A DNA stretch of 64,000 bases, from NCBI RefSeq assembly GCF_031157255.1, contig NZ_JAVIFX010000008.1, positions 124,001 through 188,000 on the forward strand. The letters are read 5' to 3'. Shown here one piece after another: positions 1 through 8,607 of the stretch. The notes under the pieces are model-generated. The model was given only the letters and a program-made list of their open reading frames with translations. It searched no databases and was not told the origin of the DNA. Position 1 is the first letter of the stretch, and every line of letters begins with the position of its first letter. This stretch comes from Bradyrhizobium sp. LHD-71 (GTDB lineage Bacteria; Pseudomonadota; Alphaproteobacteria; Rhizobiales; Xanthobacteraceae). Made by a program: the position numbers and the translations under genes.

Positions 1-1
1 G

Positions 2-1198
2 AGCACGCTGATCGGCAGCGGATCGCGGAAAGTCCCCGCCGTATCTGCGACGTTCGTCAATGCTGCGTCGGTTCATCAGTATGACTTCGACGACACCCAT
101 GACAGGGCGGTCTGCCACCCGACGTCGACATCGCTGGCGCCGGCCCTGGCGCTCGCCGAGCAGCGTGGCGGGGTTTCGGGTCGCGAACTGATCACGGCGA
201 TCGCGCTTGGCAACGACATCACCAGCCGGGTGGCGATGGCGATCGGCGGCCGGCTCGACGACTATCCATGGTTTCGTGCGCCGGTCGTCGGCCTGTTCGG
301 TGCGACCGCCGCCGCGATGAAGATGCTGCGGGGCACGGCCGAGCAGCATCGTCATGCGCTCGGCCTCGCGCTGCCGATGAACGGCGGAACGCTGGCCAGT
401 CTGCATCAGGGCGGCTCCAGCGTCCGCTCGATCCGTGACGGCCTGTCGTATCGTAACGGTGTGCTGGCGGCGGAACTAGCGGCGCGCGGCGTGCGCGGCG
501 ATGCCGGCGTGTTTGACGGACCGTACGGCTTTTACAAGGTTTTCTTCCGCGGCGAGTACGATCGCGATCAGCTGATCGATGGCCTGGGCACGCGCTTCGA
601 AACGGCGCGGGTCTCGCTCAAGCCGTGGCCTGCGATCCGCCATTTGCACCGCAGCCTGACGGCCGTGCTCGATGTCATGGCGAAAGCGAACCTGGTCTTC
701 GACGACATCGTCGAGGTCGCCGTGCACATCGGCGAGAGCACGCGCCGCCTGTGCAAGACGGCGGTGCGCGGCGACATTCCGGCGAAGCGGATGGATCTGC
801 TCAGCACGCTGGGCTTCGTCATCGGTGCTGCGATCCGTCACCGCGGTGTTCCGCTGATGCTCTACCGCGACACGGCGCTTGCCGACGATGTGATCGAGAC
901 GGCCATGCCGAAGGTGCGATGGGTGCTGGACGAGCGGTTGAGCGGCCCTGCCACGTTCGAGAACGCGCATGTGGAGATCAAGACGCGCGACGGCCACGTT
1001 CACGTCGGTGAATGCTCCGTTGCGCTCGGCCATCCCGACCATCCAATGTCTCTCGATCAGCGGCATCGCAAGTTTCGCGAATGCGCCATGGCGGCGCGCA
1101 ACCCACCATCCTCCGCGCGGGTCGACGATATTGTCGCAACGATCGATCGCCTGGAGCAGCTCGAGAACACGGCATCGCTCTCGCGTCTGCTTGCCTGA
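2..1198 (+). CDS. MmgE/PrpD family protein, 3' part (5' end outside window)
   Basis: The reading frame is open from the first bases of the window, so only the last 398 residues are visible. Near the start lies HQYDFDDTHD, the signature of the MmgE/PrpD family (2-methylcitrate dehydratase, cis-aconitate decarboxylase and relatives), and the family C-terminal domain follows up to SLSRLLA. These enzymes dehydrate or decarboxylate hydroxylated di- and tricarboxylic acids in the cytoplasm. The natural substrate here cannot be read from sequence. The gene converges on the GntR gene that ends the neighbouring minus-strand CoA operon. It is one of three MmgE/PrpD genes in the window. An internal ATG at 230 should not be taken as the start, because the family signature lies upstream of it. 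Confidence 0.9.
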   Translation, partial: STLIGSGSRKVPAVSATFVNAASVHQYDFDDTHDRAVCHPTSTSLAPALALAEQRGGVSGRELITAIALGNDITSRVAMAIGGRLDDYPWFRAPVVGLFGATAAAMKMLRGTAEQHRHALGLALPMNGGTLASLHQGGSSVRSIRDGLSYRNGVLAAELAARGVRGDAGVFDGPYGFYKVFFRGEYDRDQLIDGLGTRFETARVSLKPWPAIRHLHRSLTAVLDVMAKANLVFDDIVEVAVHIGESTRRLCKTAVRGDIPAKRMDLLSTLGFVIGAAIRHRGVPLMLYRDTALADDVIETAMPKVRWVLDERLSGPATFENAHVEIKTRDGHVHVGECSVALGHPDHPMSLDQRHRKFRECAMAARNPPSSARVDDIVATIDRLEQLENTASLSRLLA

Positions 1199-1293
1199 AA
1201 AAGAATCTCCGACCAGCCGTTCGCGCTCAAGACCGGTGCTTCCGGGCACCGGCGCGATGCTGAAGCATCCAAACTACGCTCTCACTGCCGCGA

Positions 1294-2088
1294 TCACCGA
1301 TTGATCAGTTGGGTGATGTTGCGCTCGATCATATAGTACGATCCGATATAGGCGAAAAATCCGACATAGATGATGCGCTTGGCCGGATCCGTGCAGATGC
1401 GCGCGACCCGCGCGACGGGTGCGGACAGCGGGCATTCGAGAATGCCGGCCTCGATGTAGTCGGCGGTGCCAACCGTGACGCGCTCCTGCCAGTTCGCCGC
1501 GGTTTTCCCGGCGTGATCCTTGATCAGCCTCGCGAGCTTCTGCTTCTGCTCGGCTCCCCTCGGAAATTTCCGGAACAGCGGCGACGAGACGTAGTTCGAT
1601 GAGACCGCATACGGTTCGCCACCGATCTTGTCGACCTTCCGAACCAGGACGTACTTGCCCGACAAGGTGCCGTGGAAGATATCGCGTGAAGGTATCTGCG
1701 AGCCGTCGACCTCGTCCTTCGAGAGCACCAGCACGGAGAAATCCGCAGCGTCCTTTTCCACGGCACCGATCGACCATGCGACCGGCTGGTCGGAAGGCTG
1801 ATATGTGACAATGGTCCTGCGCCCGCGCTGACTGGACAGCAGCCCTTCGTGCGAAAGAACCTGGATGGCCTGTCGTACTGTCACGCGCGCAACGGAATGC
1901 TCCTGTGCGAGCTCATCCAGGTTGGGGAGCTCATGCCCGTTACGCCAGGCGCCGCTCAGGATGCGTGAGCGCAGGATCGCGGCCAACTGGGCATACAGCG
2001 TTACGGGGCCGGGCCGCAGGCCGGAAGCGTTCACGATGTTAGTCCAGACGGTTGCTCGAAAAAGGACGGTTGACCCGCCTTTTCGCAT
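1294..2088 (-). CDS. GntR family regulator with UTRA ligand domain
   Basis: The 264-residue product has an N-terminal winged helix (residues about 22-90, with the recognition-helix stretch RVTVRQAIQVLSHEG) and a C-terminal UTRA-like effector domain of the HutC subfamily. It is the last gene of a minus-strand operon behind CoA-transferase, AtuA-like, crotonase and acyl-CoA dehydrogenase genes, so it probably senses an intermediate of that pathway. The frame stays open further upstream into the CoA-transferase gene, but that extension reads as low-complexity out-of-frame protein. The ATG at 2088 gives a protein that begins just before the helix-turn-helix; an ATG at 2118 is an alternative. Neither has a strong ribosome site. 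A candidate operator lies at the other end of the operon, at 7355-7376. Confidence 0.85.
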   Translation of the reverse strand: MRKGGSTVLFRATVWTNIVNASGLRPGPVTLYAQLAAILRSRILSGAWRNGHELPNLDELAQEHSVARVTVRQAIQVLSHEGLLSSQRGRRTIVTYQPSDQPVAWSIGAVEKDAADFSVLVLSKDEVDGSQIPSRDIFHGTLSGKYVLVRKVDKIGGEPYAVSSNYVSSPLFRKFPRGAEQKQKLARLIKDHAGKTAANWQERVTVGTADYIEAGILECPLSAPVARVARICTDPAKRIIYVGFFAYIGSYYMIERNITQLINR

Positions 2089-2143
2089 GACGACGACGGA
2101 CTGGCAAACGTTCCGCATCCGCCGGGCAGCGGTCGAAGCCGCA

Positions 2144-3364
2144 CTATTTCCCGGGATGCAAGTTGATGACCCCGTCGGCTTGCATGTGCGTGATGTCCTC
2201 GGCAGAGAGACCGATCGACTGGAGTGCTTCCAGCGTGTGCTGGCCAAGGAGCGGTGCATGGCCGGGAGCGAGTGCCGCATCCTGCCAGAGAATGGGATTG
2301 CGTATCGCCATCAGGCGGCCTTCGGTAGGATGGTTCACCTCGCCGACCAGTTCTGCCGCTGAGCATTGAGGGTCGCTCAACAACTCGTCGATCGTGTTCA
2401 GGCGCGCCGCGGGGATGTCCAGGCGGTTGCACATGGACAGCCAGAACTGTGTGGAGCTGGCGGCCAGGGTCTCGGCAAGGAACCCGTAGACATACGCGAC
2501 GGCTTCGGTTCGCGTGCCGATCGACTTGAATCTCGGGTCCTTCATCAGATCCTCGCGCCCAACTTCCGCGAGGAATGCCCGCCAGTGCCTGTCGGTGTAG
2601 ATGGCCATGCAGATGTGGCCGTCGGACGTGGCAAACGGCCGACGGTCTTCCGCGAGCAAACGGGGATACCCCGCACCGGCGACGGGTGGAACGAATGTCC
2701 TGCCGTACAGGTGGTCGGAAAGAACATGCGCGGTCAGCGTTTCGAACATAGGCACGTCGATCTTCTGCGCCGTTCCGGTTCTGTGGCTTGCCAACAGCCC
2801 CATCGAGATTGCGTACGCCGCCGATATGCCGACGAGCCGGTCCGCGATGTTCATGGCAACGTAGCGGGGGACAGTGCTCCCGGCCTGTTTCTGCAGGGAA
2901 GGCAGCGCGGCAGCGCCCTGGATCAGGTCGTCATACGCCGGGTGATCGGCGGCAGGCCCCTTCTGGTCAAATCCATAGAGGCTGCAATAGACGATCTTCG
3001 GGTTGACGTGGCTGACGGCCTCGAATCCGAAGCCAAGCCGCTCGATGACGCGCGGCCGCAGATTGTGCACGATCACGTCGGCGTCTTTGATCAAGCGCAG
3101 CGCCGCCTCGCGGCACCGCGGGTCCTTCAAGTCCAGCGAAACGGATTTTTTGGAGCGATTGAGATGCAGGAACAACGGCCCCATTCCCGGCGAGCGTGAT
3201 GGGCCGATCCCCCGTGTCGTATCGCCCTCCAGCCGTTCGATCTTGATGACCTCGGCACCGTTGTCGGCCAGGATCTGCGTGCATAGCGGCCCCATCAGCA
3301 CGCTGCTGAGATCGACGACCTTGATGCCGGCCAAGGGACCGATCCGTGACTTCACTTCCGTCAT
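2144..3364 (-). CDS. CaiB/BaiF family acyl-CoA transferase
   Basis: A 406-residue class III CoA-transferase. The N-terminus LAGIKVVDLSSVLMGPLCTQILADNGAEVIKIE is typical of the family in order and spacing (residues about 12-45), and NLRPRVIERLGFG and YDDLIQGAA further on match the conserved core. Such enzymes move CoA between carboxylic acids as interlocked dimers, using an active-site Asp. They usually activate an acid for the beta-oxidation-like steps encoded beside them. It is fourth in the minus-strand operon, 103 bases after the AtuA-like gene. The likely role is activating or recycling the acid handled by the acyl-CoA dehydrogenase and crotonase upstream. The exact acid is unknown. Confidence 0.92.
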   Translation of the reverse strand: MTEVKSRIGPLAGIKVVDLSSVLMGPLCTQILADNGAEVIKIERLEGDTTRGIGPSRSPGMGPLFLHLNRSKKSVSLDLKDPRCREAALRLIKDADVIVHNLRPRVIERLGFGFEAVSHVNPKIVYCSLYGFDQKGPAADHPAYDDLIQGAAALPSLQKQAGSTVPRYVAMNIADRLVGISAAYAISMGLLASHRTGTAQKIDVPMFETLTAHVLSDHLYGRTFVPPVAGAGYPRLLAEDRRPFATSDGHICMAIYTDRHWRAFLAEVGREDLMKDPRFKSIGTRTEAVAYVYGFLAETLAASSTQFWLSMCNRLDIPAARLNTIDELLSDPQCSAAELVGEVNHPTEGRLMAIRNPILWQDAALAPGHAPLLGQHTLEALQSIGLSAEDITHMQADGVINLHPGK

Positions 3365-3467
3365 CCTGACAACCGCCCTTTCATTGACGCGGGTTTCAAA
3401 TCTTCATTGGTCGACCGGGACGAGGCCTCGCTCATCCCGAAGTGCGAACGATCGCCACGTTGGAGGT

Positions 3468-5258
3468 TCAAGCTGCGATCTCCGGCCGCTTGCTGAGCGC
3501 CGCCGGAACGTCGATCTCCAGATCGAGCAGGATTTGCGCGAACGCCTTGCCAAGTGGATCATTGCGCAGCGAGCCGGCGCCGCCGCCGCCCAGCGCCTGA
3601 AAGAGCATGAAGTTCAGCGCGCTGGTGCCGGGCACCTCGTAGCGTTCGATGGGGCCGGCCACGAGGTGCGCCAGATGGTCCGCCACGCGCTGCGGCGTGA
3701 CCTGCTCGAGCAGAATGGGGAAGAAATCGGGGCATCGGGCGATGACAGCGAGACAGCACGTGTCGCCCTTGTCTCCGCTGCGCGCGACGGCGACCGATGA
3801 CAGCGGCATCCGGACGGTCGGGCCCCGATAATGCGTGATTCTCGTCTCGGCTCTCGCGGACGCCGTTGGCCGCTGCGAAAACATCGCAGGCGCAAAGTTT
3901 TGTCTTTCGCCATCCACGTCGACGGTGACGGAAAGCCTGTCCTTGCTAAGAAGCGTCGAGAACAGGCGATAGACCTTCTGGGCCTTTTGTCTGCCGCTGA
4001 AACCGGTGGTCCCCGGCGTGCCCGACGTGCCGAACGGGGCAATCTCGCGGCCAAAGATATTGACGGCCGCTTCGTCCTTGTGACGTACCGCGATCCGCAG
4101 CACGATTTCGCGGGTTTTCTGAATGGCCGCCTGCGCGGTCGCACCGTAGAGCGAACGCTCGCTTCCAAGCAGATCGATGTGTGTTTCTTCGTAGTCGCCA
4201 AGGTTGCGTTCGCGAAAGATCTGCCGCGTGCGCTCCAGCAAGGCGTGACCGATGTGCTCGGCGCGCTCGACGGCATCGCGCCCGACGATCGTCAGAGTAG
4301 CCGATGCGCGGTATCCGTCCTCGTAGGTGATGCTGGTCTTGTAGCAGTCGCCCGGCGCGGTTCCTTTCGCGCCTGATACGCTCACCTGATTGGGGCCGAC
4401 CTGGCGAAGACGGACGTCGCGGATATCGCATGTTACGTCCGGAAGCAGGTAGTTGCCGGGATCCTGTACCTCGTAGAGCATTTGCTCGGCCACGATCAAG
4501 GGCGTCACGAGGCCGCCCGTGCCTTCAGGCTTGGTGAGGACGAAGCTTCCGTCCGGTGACACGTCGGCGATCGGATAGCCGACGTCCTCGCGCCCGGGGA
4601 TCAGCCGCCAGTCGGTGTATAGGCCGCCGGTGGTTTGCGTTCCGCACTCGAGGATGTGACCAACGACCGAGCCGGCCGCGAGCTGGTCGAAGTCGTGCTC
4701 TTTCCAGTTAAATTCATGAATCAGCACGCCCAGCGCCAGAGCGCTGTCGACGCAACGGCCGGTGATGACGACGTCCGCGCCTCGCGCCAGCGCGGCGGCG
4801 ATCGGGAAGGCGCCAAGATAAGCGTTTGCGCTCGTGATCTGATCGGGGAGGGGCAGCCCCGTATACATCTCGTTGGCGCCCTTCAGCAGTTCGGGTTGGC
4901 AGATGAGATCGTCACCCTCGACGACGCCGATCTTCAGCTCAATTCCTTTCTCCATTGCGAGGTGCCGGACCGCGGCGGCGCAGGCCTGCGCGTTCATGCC
5001 GCCGGCATTGGCTACGACGCGGATGCCCTTCCGCTTGATCTCCATCATGAGCGGAGCCATGACATCCACGACAAAGTCGGTAGCGTATCCTGCCTTGTCG
5101 TTGCGTTGGCGTTGCTTGGCCATGATCGAGAGCGTGAGCTCGGCGAGATAGTCGAGCACCAGATAGTCGATCGCTCCGTGCTTGATCAGCTGCTCCGGAC
5201 CGCGGGCGCTGTCGCCCCAGAAACCGCCTCCGCCGCCAATGCGAACTCTCTCCTTCAT
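3468..5258 (-). CDS. AtuA-like acyclic terpene utilisation protein (DUF1446) with C-terminal ferredoxin-fold domain
   Basis: A 596-residue member of the DUF1446/AtuA family. The N-terminus holds the glycine-rich RIGGGGGFWGDSARG followed by DYLVLDYLAELTLS (residues about 5-50). The large DUF1446 domain extends to about residue 460, and a separate C-terminal AtuA-like domain contains VAVARSGDKGDTCCLAV and a GGGGAGSLRNDPLGKA stretch. AtuA proteins are known from acyclic terpene catabolism, but their chemistry is unclear and most relatives sit in CoA-dependent acid degradation clusters, as here. The ATG at 5258 has a GGGAGAG ribosome site 5-11 bases upstream. A longer in-frame reading to 5879 overlaps the crotonase gene and is not credible. 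A second, shorter DUF1446 protein lies at the far end of the window. Confidence 0.9.
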   Translation of the reverse strand: MKERVRIGGGGGFWGDSARGPEQLIKHGAIDYLVLDYLAELTLSIMAKQRQRNDKAGYATDFVVDVMAPLMMEIKRKGIRVVANAGGMNAQACAAAVRHLAMEKGIELKIGVVEGDDLICQPELLKGANEMYTGLPLPDQITSANAYLGAFPIAAALARGADVVITGRCVDSALALGVLIHEFNWKEHDFDQLAAGSVVGHILECGTQTTGGLYTDWRLIPGREDVGYPIADVSPDGSFVLTKPEGTGGLVTPLIVAEQMLYEVQDPGNYLLPDVTCDIRDVRLRQVGPNQVSVSGAKGTAPGDCYKTSITYEDGYRASATLTIVGRDAVERAEHIGHALLERTRQIFRERNLGDYEETHIDLLGSERSLYGATAQAAIQKTREIVLRIAVRHKDEAAVNIFGREIAPFGTSGTPGTTGFSGRQKAQKVYRLFSTLLSKDRLSVTVDVDGERQNFAPAMFSQRPTASARAETRITHYRGPTVRMPLSSVAVARSGDKGDTCCLAVIARCPDFFPILLEQVTPQRVADHLAHLVAGPIERYEVPGTSALNFMLFQALGGGGAGSLRNDPLGKAFAQILLDLEIDVPAALSKRPEIAA

Positions 5259-5284
5259 GCGATCTCTCCCGTCTGCTTCCTTGC

Positions 5285-6067
5285 TTATCGGTCTTTCCAC
5301 TGTGGGGGGCGTCGTTCGTTGAACGCGCGCAGACCTTCCTTGGCGTCCTCCGTCATGATCATCGACGTCAGGGCGGTCTCGGTGAAGGACATCATCTGCT
5401 GGAAGGACATGCCGGCGATCGCTCGCAGCGCATACTTGCCTCTGCGGATAGCCGCCGGTGAGTTGCCGACGATCGTATTGGTGAGACTGTCGACGGCCTC
5501 GTCCAGCTTGTCGGCCGGTGCGACGGCATTGAGGGTGCCGAGCTCCAGCATGCGGATCGCAGACAGCGGCTTGGCCGTGTAACACAGCTCCTGCAGCACC
5601 CTCGCAGGCAGGATGTCCCTCAGGACAGCTAGCACCTGCATCGGAAAAATCCCGATCTTCGCCTCCGGCAAGCCGAACGAGGCGGTGTCGGCTGCGACCG
5701 CGAGGTCGCATATTCCGAAGATGCCCATGCCGCCCGCAAAGCAATAGCCATTGACGCGAGCGATCAGAGGCAGATCGCAGTTGACCGCCGCCCGAAGGAG
5801 ATTCGCGAACGGCGTGCTCAGTTGCGAATAGTCGGGGACAAACGGCGTGTCGCCGGGCGTAAGATCGGCGCCGGCGCAAAACGAACGATCGCCGGCACCG
5901 GTGATGACGATCGCACGTGTCGTGCCATCCTTCGGCGCCGCGACGAGGGCATCCGTCATCAGGTGGAAGACGCGGTCCGTCAGGGCGTTGCGACGCTGCG
6001 GGCGATTGATGGTGATGCGAAGGATCGGCCCTCGCCGGCTGAAGAGAACGTCGTCATCTGCTGTCAT
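5285..6067 (-). CDS. Enoyl-CoA hydratase/isomerase (crotonase) family protein
   Basis: A 260-residue crotonase-fold protein. RITINRPQRRNALT opens the fold. The oxyanion-hole motif FCAGADL is at residues 63-69 and the second glycine-rich loop GYCFAGGMGIF at 107-117. The first catalytic Glu of true hydratases (in GGGxEL) is replaced by Gly115, while the second, in LPEAKIG (Glu135), is kept. It may therefore be an isomerase, thioesterase or decarboxylase rather than a classical hydratase. It lies between acyl-CoA dehydrogenase and AtuA-like genes with gaps of 42 and 26 bases, so co-transcription is very likely. Confidence 0.9.
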   Translation of the reverse strand: MTADDDVLFSRRGPILRITINRPQRRNALTDRVFHLMTDALVAAPKDGTTRAIVITGAGDRSFCAGADLTPGDTPFVPDYSQLSTPFANLLRAAVNCDLPLIARVNGYCFAGGMGIFGICDLAVAADTASFGLPEAKIGIFPMQVLAVLRDILPARVLQELCYTAKPLSAIRMLELGTLNAVAPADKLDEAVDSLTNTIVGNSPAAIRRGKYALRAIAGMSFQQMMSFTETALTSMIMTEDAKEGLRAFNERRPPQWKDR

Positions 6068-6109
6068 GCAACACCTGAGACCTGCATTTGGAGGGGGTTG
6101 AGCACCGAA

Positions 6110-7279
6110 CTAGTATGATTTCGGCAGGCCAAGCTGCTTCTCGGCGATGAAGCAGAGGATCAGTTCGCGCGTGACCGGTCCGATGCGCGGCAGCATCGAT
6201 TCCCGGAAGTAGCGTTCGACGTTGTATTCCTTGGCGTAGCCGAAGCCGCCGTGGGTCCGAACGGCCCGGTCGCACGCACGGAATGATGCCTCGGCGGCCA
6301 GATATTTGGCGGCATTGGCGTATGCTCCGCACGGCTGGCCGGTGTCGTAAAGACGAGCGGCGTGCCAGACCATCAGGTCGGCCGCTTCGAGTTCCATCCA
6401 GCTCTCCGCCAGCGGATGCTGAATAGCCTGGTTCTTTCCGATCGGGCGGCCGAAGACGTGGCGCTCGTTGGCGTAGGCAGCGGCCTTCTCGAGGGCGCGG
6501 CGTCCGATGCCGACGCAGGCGGCGGCGATCAGGATACGTTCGGGATTCAGGCCATCGAGAAGAATCCTGAATCCCTCGCCCTCGCGGCCGACGCGGTCCT
6601 CGACCGGGATAGACAGATCTTCGATGAAGATCGAGTTCGAGTCGACGGCGGCGCGCCCCATCTTGTCGATCTCGGTGACCTTGATGCGGCTGCGATCGAA
6701 ATCGGTGTAGAACAACGTCATTCCGTCGGTGGGGCGCTTGCTGTTCTCATACGAGGTGGTTCGCGTCAGCAGCAGGATCTTGCTCGCGGTCTGTGCGGTT
6801 GTCGTCCAGACTTTCTGTCCGTTGACGATGTAACGTCCGTCTTTCAGGACTGCGCGTGTCTTGATGTGTGTCGTATCGAGACCGGCGTCCGGCTCGGTGA
6901 CGCCGAAAGCGCAGCGATGCTCTCCGTTGATGAGCGGGGGCAACATGCGGCGCTTCTGCTCGTCGGTGCCGTGAACGACGATGGGATGAGGCCCGAAGAT
7001 ATTGATCTGGACGGCGGACGCTGCCGCTTGTGTGCCGGCCGAGCCTGCCACCGTCTGGATGAAGAGCGCCGCCTCGGTGATCCCGAGGCCGGCGCCGCCG
7101 TACTCCTGCGGCATCGCGATGCCAAGCCAGCCGCCCTTGGCGATCTCCGCACGAAACTCCTCCGGAAACGTGTGCGTCCGATCAAGCTCGCGCCAATACT
7201 TGTCGTCGTAGCGATTGCAGATCTCCTCGACGGCGTTCTTGATCTGTTGCCGCTCCGGCGTCATCTCCAGGCCGCTCAT
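6110..7279 (-). CDS. Acyl-CoA dehydrogenase
   Basis: A 389-residue FAD enzyme with all three domains: helical N-terminus, the middle beta domain with FGVTEPDAG (residues about 124-132) and WTTTAQTA, and the C-terminal helical domain with RTHGGFGYAKEYNVERYFRE. The end, AEKQLGLPKSY, is typical of the CaiA-like branch rather than the fatty-acid MCAD branch. It oxidises an acyl-CoA to the 2-enoyl-CoA. It is the first gene of the minus-strand operon. The start at 7279 is preceded by a GAGGT ribosome site at good distance, and the promoter must lie in the 199-base divergent region shared with the TctC-type gene. Confidence 0.95.
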   Translation of the reverse strand: MSGLEMTPERQQIKNAVEEICNRYDDKYWRELDRTHTFPEEFRAEIAKGGWLGIAMPQEYGGAGLGITEAALFIQTVAGSAGTQAAASAVQINIFGPHPIVVHGTDEQKRRMLPPLINGEHRCAFGVTEPDAGLDTTHIKTRAVLKDGRYIVNGQKVWTTTAQTASKILLLTRTTSYENSKRPTDGMTLFYTDFDRSRIKVTEIDKMGRAAVDSNSIFIEDLSIPVEDRVGREGEGFRILLDGLNPERILIAAACVGIGRRALEKAAAYANERHVFGRPIGKNQAIQHPLAESWMELEAADLMVWHAARLYDTGQPCGAYANAAKYLAAEASFRACDRAVRTHGGFGYAKEYNVERYFRESMLPRIGPVTRELILCFIAEKQLGLPKSY

Positions 7280-7354
7280 TCTGTACCTCGTTCAGCATTC
7301 CCGGTTCGCGTCGCAAGAGCAGGGGCCGCGGGACGCATTGACCGATCTAGGATG

Positions 7355-7376
7355 GTTGGACTATTAATAGAACAAC
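7355..7376. promoter_or_regulatory. Candidate operator in divergent promoter region
   Basis: A perfect 10-base palindrome, CTATTAATAG (7361-7370), is flanked symmetrically by GTTG and CAAC, giving a 22-base dyad. It lies 76 bases upstream of the acyl-CoA dehydrogenase start and 103 bases upstream of the TctC-type start. The GntR-UTRA protein encoded at the end of the operon is the natural candidate to bind it. This is inference from symmetry and position only. Confidence 0.4.
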
Positions 7377-7478
7377 TCAGCCTTCGCAACAGGCGCCTGG
7401 AGCGTTTCTTGCGGTGGCACACAGAGAATCGCCGGGACAATGCGGCGGCAGCTTCAAAAAGCGACAAAGAGGTGGGGA

Positions 7479-8441
7479 ATGCTCGATCGTCGAATGTTTT
7501 GTACGGGCCTTTTGGCTGCTCCGGCCGTGCTGTCATCCGCGCGATCTGCGGGCGCGGAGACCTATCCGTCGCGCCTCGTCACGATTGTCCTGCCCTATCC
7601 GGCGGGTGGCGGAACGGATTCTCTCGCGCGCATGTTTGCAGAGGCGCTGGGAAACGGCATCGGGCAGAAGGTCATTGTCGATAACAGAGGCGGCGCTGCC
7701 GGAATGATCGGCGGTACGGTGGTCGCGAAGGCGCGGCCGGACGGGTACACGTTGCTCTATACGCTAGGCAACCTCATGATCAATTCATACTACCTTTTCA
7801 AGGAACGTCCTTTTCACCCGATCGAGTCGTTCGTGCCGATCACGCAGACCTGCCTCCTGCAGGCCGCGATCGTCACGCGTGCCGACCACCCTGCAAACAA
7901 CTTGCAGGACTTCATCGATCTCGCGCGTAAGTCGCCGGGACAGCTCAGCTTCGCCTACTATGGCGAATTGGGAATGCTTACGCTCGCGAAGGAGGCCAAC
8001 TTGGATCTGCTGCGCGTGCCCTACAAGGGCGGCCTGCAGGGCATGCTCGACGTGTCGCAGGGGCGCGTCGATGTCATCGTCAGTTCGGTCGCGCAGTCGC
8101 TGGCCTTCATACAGGACCGCCGGCTGAAGGCGCTGGCGATCACGGGCGATGACCGGGTTGAGGCATTGCCCGGGGTCAAGACGGTGAAGGAGACCCTGCC
8201 GAACTATCAGGCGCTCGACTATCATGCGTTGTTTGCGCCTGCCGGGACGCCCCAGCCCGTGGTCGATTTTCTGTACGAGAAGTCGGTGTCCGTGCTGACC
8301 GAACCCACACTTCGGCAGAAGTTTCTCGGTCTGGGTGGCGTCGTCAACCCGCCGGTGCAGCGGGATTTTCGGGAGTTCATGCAGAAGGACTTCGAACGCA
8401 TCGGCAAGGTGATCCAGAGCTCCGGCATCGCACCCGAATAG
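7479..8441 (+). CDS. Bug/TctC-type tripartite tricarboxylate transporter substrate-binding protein
   Basis: A 320-residue periplasmic binding protein. The N-terminus MLDRRMFCTGLLAAPAVLSS followed by ARSAGA looks like a Tat-type or Sec signal peptide with cleavage after AGA. The mature part opens with YPSRLVTIVLPYPAGGGTDSLARM, the hallmark of Bug proteins, and PYKGG sits mid-protein. These proteins capture carboxylates and deliver them to TctAB permeases. No tctA or tctB adjoins it; the nearest pair is 5 kb away at 13203-15177. The ATG at 7479 is chosen because GAGGTGGGG stands just upstream, while an earlier ATG at 7440 would put 13 charged residues before the signal peptide. It diverges from the acyl-CoA operon. 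Confidence 0.92.
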   Translation: MLDRRMFCTGLLAAPAVLSSARSAGAETYPSRLVTIVLPYPAGGGTDSLARMFAEALGNGIGQKVIVDNRGGAAGMIGGTVVAKARPDGYTLLYTLGNLMINSYYLFKERPFHPIESFVPITQTCLLQAAIVTRADHPANNLQDFIDLARKSPGQLSFAYYGELGMLTLAKEANLDLLRVPYKGGLQGMLDVSQGRVDVIVSSVAQSLAFIQDRRLKALAITGDDRVEALPGVKTVKETLPNYQALDYHALFAPAGTPQPVVDFLYEKSVSVLTEPTLRQKFLGLGGVVNPPVQRDFREFMQKDFERIGKVIQSSGIAPE

Positions 8442-8607
8442 AGCCGGGCGATGCAGCGTCGTGCAGCGCGCTATGACATGAGGATTTGTCGGGCTGGGAT
8501 GCAGCAATCCTGACTTGATCCTGTCGGCCGCGACTTGAAGGATCGGCTTTCCGCGGCATTCGCTTCGCGCCGGAGCGATGCAGCGTTGCCGGATGGAGTT
8601 GATCGAC

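Noticed and set aside
5259-5879. 207-codon N-terminal extension of the AtuA-like protein
   Set aside because: It overlaps the crotonase gene in another frame. The ATG at 5258 with GGGAGAG matches the family start.
7411-7430. TGGCACA-type match to a sigma-54 promoter before the first TctC gene
   Set aside because: The GG is not followed by GC at the required ten-base spacing, so it does not fit the -24/-12 rule.
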